In this document: positions 51,642 to 59,823 of the stretch, piece by piece
Position numbering within the stretch: the first letter of the stretch is position 1
Layout: every line of letters begins with the position of its first letter
Assembly (NCBI GenBank): GCA_964529415.1
Contig: CAZGWD010000011.1
Span: forward strand, 70,170 to 134,169
Length of the DNA stretch: 64,000 nucleotides
From: CAYMPH01 sp964529415
GTDB lineage: Bacteria; Spirochaetota; UBA4802; UBA5550
Direction of reading: 5' to 3'
The notes under the pieces: generated by a model
Databases searched by the model: none
The model's input: the letters and a program-made list of their open reading frames with translations, nothing else
What the model was told of the DNA's origin: nothing
Made by a program: the position numbers and the translations under genes

Positions 51642-52598
51642 ATGAAAATAAAATTATACGGCGTTCGGGGATCAATACCAACTCCATTGTCAAACAGCAA
51701 TATTGAAGATAAAATCAGGAAATCCCTTTCTCTTGCAACACCCGGAGATATTTCTTCTGAAGAATCAATTGATCTTTTTATAAAAAAACTGCCGGATTCT
51801 TTAAAAGGTACTTACGGCGGCAATACAACATGTCTTCTTGTAACATCCGGCAGCGATGAAATGATTATAATTGACGCAGGTTCCGGTTTAAAATCATTAA
51901 GCAGGGAATTGATGAAAACTGAATTTGCAAAAGGGCAGGGATTTGCAAATATTCTTTTAACGCATACTCATTGGGACCACATACAGGGTATTCCGTTTTT
52001 TGTTCCATTTTACATAAAGGGAAACAGATTTAATTTTTACTCGCCGATGGAAAATATTCTTGAACGGATAAAATATCAGCAGCCGGATACACATTTTCCA
52101 GTTAACTTTGATTATTTTTCTGCTACGAAAAATGTATATCAGCTTGAGCCTGAGCAGGATTTTTTTCTTAATGACATGAGGATTATAAATAAAAAAATGC
52201 CTCATCCCGGCGGTGCATTCGGTTACAGATTTGAAGAAAACGGCAGATCATTTGTATATACCAGCGATTGTGAATTCAATATTGATGCAATAGATTCTAT
52301 TGATTCATTCAGGGATTTTTTTCTGAATGCGGATGTTGCAGTTTTTGATACCCAGTATACATTTGAGGAATCACTGAATAAAATTGATTATGGGCATTCC
52401 TCTGCATCAATTGCCATCGATATAGCAGGAAAATTCGGAGTTAAAAAACTTGTTCTTTTTCACCATGAACCGGATTACAGTGATGAAAAGCTTGACGCAG
52501 TTTTATCAAACGCAAGAATCTATCTCGATATGAACAAAAGAAAAGTAGGAGACCTGATTGTTGAAATAGCCTATGAAGGAATGGAGTTTATACTCTGA
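51642..52598 (+). CDS. Metallo-beta-lactamase-fold hydrolase
   Basis: A 318-residue binuclear metal hydrolase. The metal motif is LTHTHWDHIQG (HxHxDH). The later Asp/His are in SFVYTSDCE and LVLFHHEPDYSD. N-terminal KIKLYGVRGSIPTP is typical of the YhfI/PhnP-like group. The start is the ATG 51642 (GAGA upstream); an earlier in-frame TTG region is rejected. The substrate may be a phosphodiester. Confidence 0.88.
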   Translation: MKIKLYGVRGSIPTPLSNSNIEDKIRKSLSLATPGDISSEESIDLFIKKLPDSLKGTYGGNTTCLLVTSGSDEMIIIDAGSGLKSLSRELMKTEFAKGQGFANILLTHTHWDHIQGIPFFVPFYIKGNRFNFYSPMENILERIKYQQPDTHFPVNFDYFSATKNVYQLEPEQDFFLNDMRIINKKMPHPGGAFGYRFEENGRSFVYTSDCEFNIDAIDSIDSFRDFFLNADVAVFDTQYTFEESLNKIDYGHSSASIAIDIAGKFGVKKLVLFHHEPDYSDEKLDAVLSNARIYLDMNKRKVGDLIVEIAYEGMEFIL

Positions 52599-52626
52599 TA
52601 ATAACTTTTAAAAATTGAAGATAAAT

Positions 52627-53337
52627 ATGCCGGCTAAAGCAAAAACAAAAAAACTTCCAAAAAAAACAAAAGCAGCATCAGCTCCTAAACCTGCAGAAAA
52701 AAAATCTGCACATGGTGGAACGGGCAGGCATGTTTATTTGCTTATAATAATGATATTGATCACAGTTATATTTATAGTATTGAATTCAAAGAATGACAAT
52801 TTTTTTAAATTTATAAATGTTCCGGGAATAAAAATTGATTCAACTCCTGAAAAGAAAAAAGAAATTGCTGATCCTGAAAACAATATCATCAAGGAAGAAA
52901 AAAAACCGGATACGGAAAAAACATTAAGTGAAGTTAAAATTTTCTTTATAAAAATAAATGAATCCTCTGAAAAAATAATTTTAACCCCGGTTGAAAGAAG
53001 CGTAAAGAAAGGAGCTGATCTTGAAAATGCATTCAATGAGCTTTTAAAGGGGCCGACACAGAAAGAGAAAAAAAAGGGGATACTTACTGCATTTCCTGAA
53101 AATGTAAAATTAAGAAAAGTATCTATAAAAAATGGAATTGCAGAAATAGATTTTTCATCATCAATTGAAAGCGGCTCCGGAACGGATATTTTAATGAGCC
53201 GGATTGACCAGATAATCTGGACAGCTACCGAGGTAGATGGAGTAAAAGGAGTTCTGATTAAAATAAACGGAAAAACAAAATCCACTCTTGGTAATGAGGG
53301 TATTTCAATTTCCGGTGTTTTAAGAAGGAAGAAGTAA
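52627..53337 (+). CDS. GerMN-domain membrane protein
   Basis: A 236-residue protein with a Lys/Pro/Ala-rich cytoplasmic N-terminus (1-35), one membrane helix at about 37-55 (VYLLIIMILITVIFIVL), a linker, and a GerMN (sporulation and spore germination) domain at about 100-230. SVKKGADLENAFNELLKGPT and the VDGVKGVLIKINGK end are diagnostic. The domain occurs widely outside spore formers as a periplasmic module. It overlaps the CYTH gene by one base. Confidence 0.82.
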   Translation: MPAKAKTKKLPKKTKAASAPKPAEKKSAHGGTGRHVYLLIIMILITVIFIVLNSKNDNFFKFINVPGIKIDSTPEKKKEIADPENNIIKEEKKPDTEKTLSEVKIFFIKINESSEKIILTPVERSVKKGADLENAFNELLKGPTQKEKKKGILTAFPENVKLRKVSIKNGIAEIDFSSSIESGSGTDILMSRIDQIIWTATEVDGVKGVLIKINGKTKSTLGNEGISISGVLRRKK

Positions 53338-53861
53338 TGCTGGAAATTGAAATAAAAGCCTATTGCCCTGATATTGAAAAATTTAAAAACAGAATAATTG
53401 AATCAGGCGGAATTTTTGAATCATCCGGTACAGAACGAGATATGTATTATAATCATCCATGCAGGGATTTCAAGGAAACTGATGAAGCGTTCAGGATTAG
53501 AAAATCCGGCTCAGATACTTTTATAACATATAAAGGCCCAAAAATCGGAGATAGAGCTAAAACAAGGTTTGAACTTGAGACACCAATTACATCCGCAGAT
53601 GATATGGATGTTATTCTTGATAAACTTGGTTTTATTAAAACAGGTGAAGTAATCAAGTCACGCGAAATATACAAATTATCTGATATTACAGTCTGTCTGG
53701 ACAGTGTGCAGGGACTTGGCAGTTTTGTTGAACTTGAAATAATCGGCGAAGATAAAGTACAAGCAGAGAAAAAAATTCTTGATATTGCTGAAAAATTCGG
53801 TCTTGATAATTTTGAAAGACGTTCCTATCTTGAATTGCTTTTATTAAAGAAGATGCAATAA
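53337..53861 (+). CDS. cyaB: CYTH domain protein (class IV adenylate cyclase/ThTPase family)
   Basis: A 174-residue triphosphate-tunnel-fold protein. The EXEXK signature is EIEIK at residues 3-7. Further tunnel residues are RIRKS, TYKGPK, TRFELE, and ELEIIGED near the C-terminus. It may be an adenylate cyclase, triphosphatase or polyphosphatase; sequence alone does not settle this. The ATG overlaps the preceding TAA by one base. Confidence 0.85.
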   Translation: MLEIEIKAYCPDIEKFKNRIIESGGIFESSGTERDMYYNHPCRDFKETDEAFRIRKSGSDTFITYKGPKIGDRAKTRFELETPITSADDMDVILDKLGFIKTGEVIKSREIYKLSDITVCLDSVQGLGSFVELEIIGEDKVQAEKKILDIAEKFGLDNFERRSYLELLLLKKMQ

Positions 53862-53876
53862 AAGACTGAATATTAA

Positions 53877-54015
53877 TAGCAAATGTGTAAGAAAGAGAGA
53901 TGGAAGAGATGTAAGAGATAATGGAGATGAAATATTTATAAATAAAGATAAAAAACCATATCTTTGATTTTTTTATATCTCCCAAATCTCTTAAATCCCC
54001 TTATCTCCTTTTTTT
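53877..54015. repeat. Imperfect inverted repeat (MITE-like)
   Basis: A purine-rich arm (GTAAGAAAGAGAGATGG and GTAAGAGATAATGGAGAT) is matched by a pyrimidine-rich arm (ATCTCCCAAATCTCTTAAAT and CTTATCTCCTTTTTTTAC). The purine/pyrimidine strand asymmetry reverses at the centre. No protein family; it lies between the CYTH and YqeY genes. Confidence 0.6.
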
Positions 54016-54071
54016 ACACAAAGAATATAAAGTATTGCATCAAAGAAATTAAACATCAATTGGAGGAAAAT

Positions 54072-54509
54072 ATGAGTATCGTAGAAAAACTGAATGAAGA
54101 AATAAAAAACTGCATGAAAACAAAGCAGGAGGAAAGACTTTCTGTTGTAAGGATGTTGAAATCAAAAATTCTTCTTGTTAATGCACGTGGAGATATTTCT
54201 GATGAAGAGGCTGTTGCTATAATAAAAAAATATTCAAAAAATCTTAAAGAAACAATTGCTATTACAAAAGAACAGGGCAGGGATGAGGCTGCAAAAGAAG
54301 CTGAATCTGAACTTGTAATTGTTCAGGAATTTCTTCCGCCTGAAATGACTGTGGAACAGTTAAAGATTATTATAGAAAAAGCTGTATCAGAGCTTGGCGA
54401 TGGTTTAACAGAAGCAGATATGGGAAAGGTTATGAAAGCTGTCATGCCGCTTTGTAAAGGCGCTGACGGAAATGCTGTTAAGAATATAGTATCGTCGCTG
54501 CTGAAATAA
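54072..54509 (+). CDS. yqeY: GatB/YqeY domain protein
   Basis: A 145-residue YqeY-type protein. The start ATG 54072 has TGGAGG upstream (MSIVEKLNEEIKNCMKTKQ). The helical domain is related to the tail of the GatB amidotransferase subunit (EARGRDEAAKEAESELVIVQ-like: QGRDEAAKEAESE, EFLPPEMT, MGKVMKAVMPLCKGADG). It is probably involved in aminoacyl-tRNA amidation control; the role is not fixed. It ends at a CCCCC/GGGGG hairpin 54526-54551 before the convergent pheT. Confidence 0.88.
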   Translation: MSIVEKLNEEIKNCMKTKQEERLSVVRMLKSKILLVNARGDISDEEAVAIIKKYSKNLKETIAITKEQGRDEAAKEAESELVIVQEFLPPEMTVEQLKIIIEKAVSELGDGLTEADMGKVMKAVMPLCKGADGNAVKNIVSSLLK

Positions 54510-54525
54510 TTCACCCTCTCTTTGT

Positions 54526-54551
54526 TTCTCCCCCCTATTTAAGGGGGAGAA
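54526..54551. terminator. Hairpin between yqeY and pheT
   Basis: TTCTCCCCC / GGGGGAGAA, 9 bp, with an eight-base loop. Neither side has a strong T-run, so it is a weak terminator or a repeat. Confidence 0.5.
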
Positions 54552-54570
54552 TTGTCCGGGAAAAAATTGC

Positions 54571-56967
54571 TTATCTCAATTCATACCCTGATTTTTTCAT
54601 TGAATCAATAACATTTTTCTGCAAAGCAGTAATCTCGTCAGTTGTTAGAGTTTTTTCATCTGAAGAGAAAATTATTTTTAATGATACAGATTTTTTTCCT
54701 TCCTGAATCTGATTGCCTTCATAAACAGATATGACCTGTATATCTTTAATCATGTTTTTTGAAGATGAAGCAGCAGTCTTAATAATATCGCTGCTGTATG
54801 ATCTGCTGTCTGCAATTACTGAAATTTCAAATGGGACTTCAGGGAATTTTTGGAGCTCTTTGAATTTAGTTTCATTTTTTTCTGCATTGAAGAATTTATT
54901 AATATCAATATCAAAGAAAGCAGCGCTGCCTGAAATGTCAAACTGTTTGGCTGTTAATGGGTGCAGCTCAAAAATCATTCCTGAAACAGCACCTGCGATT
55001 GAAATTTCCGCGGATCTTACAGGATGAACAAACGGAGGTATATCATTTTTACATTCTTTAATTTCAATATTTTTTATCTGGAGCCTTTCACACAAAGTTA
55101 AAATAATATTTTTTGCGTCATAGAAAATTCCATTGTTTATTTTTTTTGAAAAAACAGCACCTGAAGTTCTTGTGTTTTCTGCAGCAAGGTCACTGGATTT
55201 TCTATCTGTTTTAAGGTAGACTCTGCCGAGCTCATATATTCCGAATTCATCATTAAATCTTTTATTTGATAAAACAAAATTTACAATATTCGGTATTAAA
55301 GTTCTCCTTAACCTGTCGTGTTCTGCGGATAAGGGATTTTTAAGCCTTAATTCAAGATCATTGTCAATGCCGAGATTTTTCAACACAGCTTCACCCGTGA
55401 AAGAGTACCCGCTTGTTTCTATTAAACCGCATTCAAAACTCAGAATGCTTTTAACTTTTCGCTCAAATAGCCTGAAAAGATTCTGTTCAGGAGCAGAGCA
55501 TGGCATCATGGGAGGAACAGGGCTGATATTGTCGTATCCGTAAATTCTGCCGACTTCTTCGACAATATCAGCAGGAATCGAAACATCTTTAGATGCTCTG
55601 TAATATGGAACAGTTACTGAAAGCTTTTCGCCCTGTATGCTGAGTTTAAATCCAAGAGATTCAAGTATTGAAATTATTCTTTCGTCCGGAATTTCCTCTC
55701 CAAGAGATTTTCTGATTGCAGAGCAGGTTATATCAATAACTGTTTTTTCAGGCTTTACTGGTTGAGAATCAATTATTTCAGAGCAGGCTTCTGCGTCCGG
55801 ATTAACCTGTTTGATTAAATCAAAGCATCTTATAAGTGCCGGTATTGTTATTTCAGGTGATAGGGATTTTTCAAATCTTACAGCTGCTTCTGTTCTGAGA
55901 TTGTATTTCTGGGCGGTTTTTCTGATATTAACAGGATTGAAATTCGCAGCTTCAAGAACTATCTCAGTTGTAGAATCATCTATCTCACTGTTTCCCCCGC
56001 CCATAACGCCTGCAAGAGCGATCGCGCCGCTTTTATCTGCAATGACAACATCTTCTGTGCATAATTCGTGCATCTGTCCATCAAGTGTTGTCAGCTTTTC
56101 TTTATCGGCGGCCATTCTTATTATTATTTCGTCGCCGCTCAGTTTTTTTCTGTCAAATGCGTGCATGGGTTCGCCGACTTCAGACATGACATAGTTGGTT
56201 ATATCAACTATGTTGTTGATCGGTCTCATCCCTATTGAAATTACAGCAGACTTCAGCCATTCAGGTGATTCAGCAATTTTGATATTTTTAACAACAAGAG
56301 CGCTGTAGCGCGGTGATGCATCAGGGTTCTCTATTTTAATATTTATTTTAACAGAATTTTTAAAAGTTTTATAAAGATCGTGCCTAACCGGATCATTGAC
56401 ATCACGTCCGAAGATTGCTCCTATTTCTCTGGCAAAACCGAAATGACACCAGAGATCCGGCCTGTGTGTTATTGACTTGTTGTCAATTTCAAGACAGACA
56501 TCAACCATATCTTTGTAAATATCGGAAAGAGAAATTCCGGTTTTAGTTTCAGGAGGAAAAATAAGAATTCCTGAATGGTCATCGGAGAGTCCGAGTTCTT
56601 TGGCTGAGCAAAGCATTCCGTTTGATTCTTCACCTCTGAGCTTTGTTTTTTTTATTTCAAATTCTTCAGTAAATTTTGTGCCGATTTTTGCAAGAGCAAC
56701 AATATCGCCGGTTTTATGGTTTGTTGCGCCGCATACAACCCTTATTATTTCGGAGCCTGTATCTGCATCAACAAGTGTCAGCTTTTCCGCATTAGGATGA
56801 GGTTTTACGCTTACGGCTTTTGCAGTAACTATATTTTTATAGTGCTGATTGAGATAAACGATATCCTCAATTTCAGCTGTTGACATGGTGAGTCTTGAGG
56901 ATATCTCCTCCGGAGTTATTCCCGTGATATCAACCATTTTTGAAATTATATTTAAGGAAAGCAGCAT
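54571..56967 (-). CDS. pheT: Phenylalanyl-tRNA synthetase beta subunit
   Basis: 798 residues, the usual bacterial length. In order: N-terminal EMAP/OB tRNA-binding domain (about 38-150), B3/B4 editing domain (about 210-380), B5, the core, and the C-terminal FDX-ACB domain (about 700-795). It is downstream of pheS with an 18-base gap and on the same strand. Aminoacylates tRNA-Phe as the alpha2beta2 enzyme. Confidence 0.97.
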   Translation of the reverse strand: MLLSLNIISKMVDITGITPEEISSRLTMSTAEIEDIVYLNQHYKNIVTAKAVSVKPHPNAEKLTLVDADTGSEIIRVVCGATNHKTGDIVALAKIGTKFTEEFEIKKTKLRGEESNGMLCSAKELGLSDDHSGILIFPPETKTGISLSDIYKDMVDVCLEIDNKSITHRPDLWCHFGFAREIGAIFGRDVNDPVRHDLYKTFKNSVKINIKIENPDASPRYSALVVKNIKIAESPEWLKSAVISIGMRPINNIVDITNYVMSEVGEPMHAFDRKKLSGDEIIIRMAADKEKLTTLDGQMHELCTEDVVIADKSGAIALAGVMGGGNSEIDDSTTEIVLEAANFNPVNIRKTAQKYNLRTEAAVRFEKSLSPEITIPALIRCFDLIKQVNPDAEACSEIIDSQPVKPEKTVIDITCSAIRKSLGEEIPDERIISILESLGFKLSIQGEKLSVTVPYYRASKDVSIPADIVEEVGRIYGYDNISPVPPMMPCSAPEQNLFRLFERKVKSILSFECGLIETSGYSFTGEAVLKNLGIDNDLELRLKNPLSAEHDRLRRTLIPNIVNFVLSNKRFNDEFGIYELGRVYLKTDRKSSDLAAENTRTSGAVFSKKINNGIFYDAKNIILTLCERLQIKNIEIKECKNDIPPFVHPVRSAEISIAGAVSGMIFELHPLTAKQFDISGSAAFFDIDINKFFNAEKNETKFKELQKFPEVPFEISVIADSRSYSSDIIKTAASSSKNMIKDIQVISVYEGNQIQEGKKSVSLKIIFSSDEKTLTTDEITALQKNVIDSMKKSGYELR

Positions 56968-56985
56968 GATAGGTATCTCCGTGGA

Positions 56986-58017
56986 TTAAAATTGTTTTAA
57001 GAATCTGATATCGCCATTCTGGAAGTGTCTGATATCATTAATTCCGTATTTCATCATAACAAGCCTGTTCAAACCGAGACCGAATGCGAAACCGCTCCAT
57101 TGTTCCGGATCAATTCCGCCGTGTTTCAAAACATTAGGATGAACAAGGCCGCATGGCAGAAGCTCTACCCAGCCTGAACCTTTGCACACGGAGCAGCCTT
57201 TTCCTCCGCATATAAGGCAGTTTATATCGAGTTCAAATCCGGGTTCCACAAAAGGAAAGAATCCCGGTCTGAGCCTGACTTTTACATCACGGTGGAAAAT
57301 TTTCCTGAGCAGTTCCTTCATTACAAAGATCAGGTTTGAAACTGAAATTGTTTTATCAACTATCATGCCTTCAATCTGATAAAAAGTGTTTTCGTGAGAT
57401 GCATCAATCTCCTCATATCTGAAAACTCTTCCCGGGCCCACTATTTTGAATGGAGGTTTTATTTTTTCCATGCCCCGGACCTGAATCGCTGAAGTGTGCG
57501 TTCTCAGAAGATTTCCGTCTTCAGTCCAGAACGTGTCCTGCATATCACGCGCAGGATGATGTTTTGGTATATTTAATGCTTCGAAATTATAAAATTCAGT
57601 TTCAGCTTCAGGCCCGTCTAATATCTGAAAGCCCATTGAAGAAAATATATCCTCAATTTCATATTGAATCTGTGATATAGGATGAAGATGCCCATTTTGC
57701 TTTGATTCAGTTGATGTAACAGAAGTAAGAGTAATGTCGATCCAGTCTTTTCCGATATTTTTCTCAATATCCGCTTTTGCTAGATCATTTTCCTTTTCAG
57801 AAATGATTGAATCGAGATCAGCTTTTATTTCATTAGATAATTTCCCGAATTCACTTTTTTCTTCATTGGAAAGATTGGCAAGAGAACGAAGAATTTTTGT
57901 CAGTTCTCCCTTTCTGCCGAGAAATTTAATCCGGATATTTTCAATATCTTCTGCTGTTGATGCATTTGAAATTTCAACAAGAGCAGATTCCTTGATTTTC
58001 AGCAATTCCTGTTTCAT
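56986..58017 (-). CDS. pheS: Phenylalanyl-tRNA synthetase alpha subunit
   Basis: 343 residues with an N-terminal coiled-coil and the class II catalytic core. Motif 2 is in FRYEEIDASHENTFYQIEG. Cys pairs (CLICGGKGCSVC) form a zinc-ribbon-like insert, present in some bacterial PheS. Motif 3 is GFAFGLGLNRLVM. No T-box was recognised upstream. Confidence 0.97.
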   Translation of the reverse strand: MKQELLKIKESALVEISNASTAEDIENIRIKFLGRKGELTKILRSLANLSNEEKSEFGKLSNEIKADLDSIISEKENDLAKADIEKNIGKDWIDITLTSVTSTESKQNGHLHPISQIQYEIEDIFSSMGFQILDGPEAETEFYNFEALNIPKHHPARDMQDTFWTEDGNLLRTHTSAIQVRGMEKIKPPFKIVGPGRVFRYEEIDASHENTFYQIEGMIVDKTISVSNLIFVMKELLRKIFHRDVKVRLRPGFFPFVEPGFELDINCLICGGKGCSVCKGSGWVELLPCGLVHPNVLKHGGIDPEQWSGFAFGLGLNRLVMMKYGINDIRHFQNGDIRFLKQF

Positions 58018-58230
58018 ATTTAATCTGGCCTTAATTTTTTTTGCCGGAAAATTGATAATTATTAAATAAATTTTTCCGGATTGAAATGAAATAAAAGATT
58101 TAATTGACCTGTACTGTCAAATAATTTTTACAGGTAATTCTATTTAAAATAATAAATAAATAATGATTAAAAAAAACAATTTATTCCGATAATTAGCTTA
58201 GAAGGAATTTTACCATAAAGGAGACTTATT

Positions 58231-58743
58231 ATGAAAAATTTAATTAACGAAGCAATTCTTCCAATGATAAACAGCGGTTCAATGAGCCTTTACAGGATTG
58301 AAGAGCTTGTTTATATCAAGGAATTTATAGATAGAAATACATCTAAAAAATATCTTGAATCTGATGATGTTGAAAGATTAAGAGAAAAATACGGCGTATT
58401 GCCGAATGTAATAACCTGGGGAGATTATTTTCAGACTGAAATGGCTACAGCTTTAAGGGATAAAAACGATGAAGAGTTTATGCGGGCAGTAAATACAGTC
58501 AAGTTTGATATAATTTCCAGCAGTATGATTTTTTCTTCGAAGCCTTCAGAATTTTTCGAGTGGGTCGATAAATCCTATTTTGATCTGCTTGTTGATGAAA
58601 AAATTGATTTTAATAATGAAGAAAAAGAAATAATACATCTGAAAATAATGAAAGACTATTTTACAGATATGATGATTGTTGATAATTTTTCCCAGTCTGA
58701 ATTGAAATGGTATTTATCTTTTGAGGAAGCTGCAGCTATATAA
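58231..58743 (+). CDS. Hypothetical acidic protein, 170 aa
   Basis: No family recognised. It is a cytoplasmic, acidic, helical protein; residues 15-60 are YRIEELVYIKEFIDRNTSK and so on. GGAG precedes the ATG. It ends at a strong terminator shared with the convergent lipoprotein gene. Confidence 0.7.
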   Translation: MKNLINEAILPMINSGSMSLYRIEELVYIKEFIDRNTSKKYLESDDVERLREKYGVLPNVITWGDYFQTEMATALRDKNDEEFMRAVNTVKFDIISSSMIFSSKPSEFFEWVDKSYFDLLVDEKIDFNNEEKEIIHLKIMKDYFTDMMIVDNFSQSELKWYLSFEEAAAI

Positions 58744-58775
58744 TTTACATTATTATAGATAAATATATTTTTATG

Positions 58776-58806
58776 GCTCATCAGAATTTCTGATGAGCTT
58801 TTTTTA
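58776..58806. terminator. Bidirectional terminator
   Basis: GCTCATCAG / CTGATGAGC with loop AATTT, followed by TTTTTTT. It is located between two convergent genes and can end both. Confidence 0.85.
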
Positions 58807-59244
58807 TCTTTGCTTGGATGAGTTTAAAATATAATTTTTTATTTCCGGCTTTTTTATATCAAGATAGAAAACCCTGTTTTCCGAACAATCGGATTTTTTT
58901 AAAATAATTCTGCCGTATTCATCAATTAAATTGATAATGGCAGCATTTGTATTTGCATCATAAATTCTATTTTGCGAAATAATATAATTTTTTAAAATTG
59001 CAGAGGATCTTTTTTTTGCCATATCTGAAATTTCGCTTTCCGGAGTACTGCAGTCATTGCGTTCAGTAACTATAACAACCCTGAATATTTCGTTATTGAT
59101 AAAACCTTCCTTGAGAAATTCTTTATCCAGAACCACCGGCTTTTTATCATTAGGCTTTATATTATTTTTATCATCTACAACAGAATTTGTTTTGCAGGAA
59201 AAGAACATTAAAGCACTAAACAGTATTATTGATATATATTTCAT
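58804..59244 (-). CDS. Lipoprotein of unknown family (LPP20-like part)
   Basis: 146 residues with a lipoprotein signal (LMFFSC, Cys17). The mature part has the shared feature EGFINNEIFRVVIVTERND and a DMAKKRSSAILKNYI helix. It resembles the upstream gene product (59272-59739) over the first half, so the two are paralogues from a duplication. A weak similarity to LPP20-type lipoproteins is possible. Confidence 0.7.
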   Translation of the reverse strand: MKYISIILFSALMFFSCKTNSVVDDKNNIKPNDKKPVVLDKEFLKEGFINNEIFRVVIVTERNDCSTPESEISDMAKKRSSAILKNYIISQNRIYDANTNAAIINLIDEYGRIILKKSDCSENRVFYLDIKKPEIKNYILNSSKQR

Positions 59245-59271
59245 GAAGTGCCTCGATTTAGTAAATTTAAA

Positions 59272-59739
59272 TCACTTTATATCAAAGGATATAGAATCAA
59301 TCTCAAATTTCAATCCATTTTTTTTAATTCTATATCCCAGTACAACAGAATTATTTTCATTATAATATTCAAAGATAATTTTTCCGTAATTAACATATTT
59401 ATGGAGCTTTTCCTTTAATTTAGCTTCTGATTCTTCACTAATTTTGGTATTTCCTGGTAAAGATGATAATTTTTTATTTATGCAGTATTTTGCAAGATTC
59501 CCGGCAACAATATCAGTAAGATTTTTTTTTGCATTAATATAAGCACTGTCTCTCTGGTTAACGTGCCCTACAATATCTTTTTCAGGCTGCGAAACTATTA
59601 AAGTCTGGTATATGCTTGAGTTGATAAAACCTTCATGCTGAAATTCTGCTACTGTTTCAAAATTTTTAATCTGATAGCCGCATGAAATATGTAAAAAGCA
59701 TAATAAACAGATTAAAGCTATTTTTAATTTAATATTCAT
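59272..59739 (-). CDS. Lipoprotein of unknown family (paralogue of the next gene)
   Basis: 155 residues. The lipoprotein signal ends LHISC (Cys20). EGFINSSIYQTLIVSQPE aligns with EGFINNEIFRVVIVTERND of the neighbour, followed by a helix with AYINAKKNLTDIVAGNLAKY. It is on the same strand and 27 bases upstream of the paralogue. Function unknown; the pair may bind each other at the outer membrane. Confidence 0.7.
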   Translation of the reverse strand: MNIKLKIALICLLCFLHISCGYQIKNFETVAEFQHEGFINSSIYQTLIVSQPEKDIVGHVNQRDSAYINAKKNLTDIVAGNLAKYCINKKLSSLPGNTKISEESEAKLKEKLHKYVNYGKIIFEYYNENNSVVLGYRIKKNGLKFEIDSISFDIK

Positions 59740-59823
59740 TACATTACATTACCAGGTTGAATTGTTATCTGCGAATTTCTCTAAATTATAATATAAATAT
59801 AAAGAAATCCGCAGTCAGTATAA

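Noticed and set aside
52627..53337. Evidence for sporulation from the GerMN domain
   Set aside because: The domain is widespread in non-spore-forming bacteria, and no other sporulation gene is present.
58018..58230. T-box leader of pheST
   Set aside because: The upstream sequence lacks the T-box consensus (TGGNACCGCG) and an obvious specifier stem.
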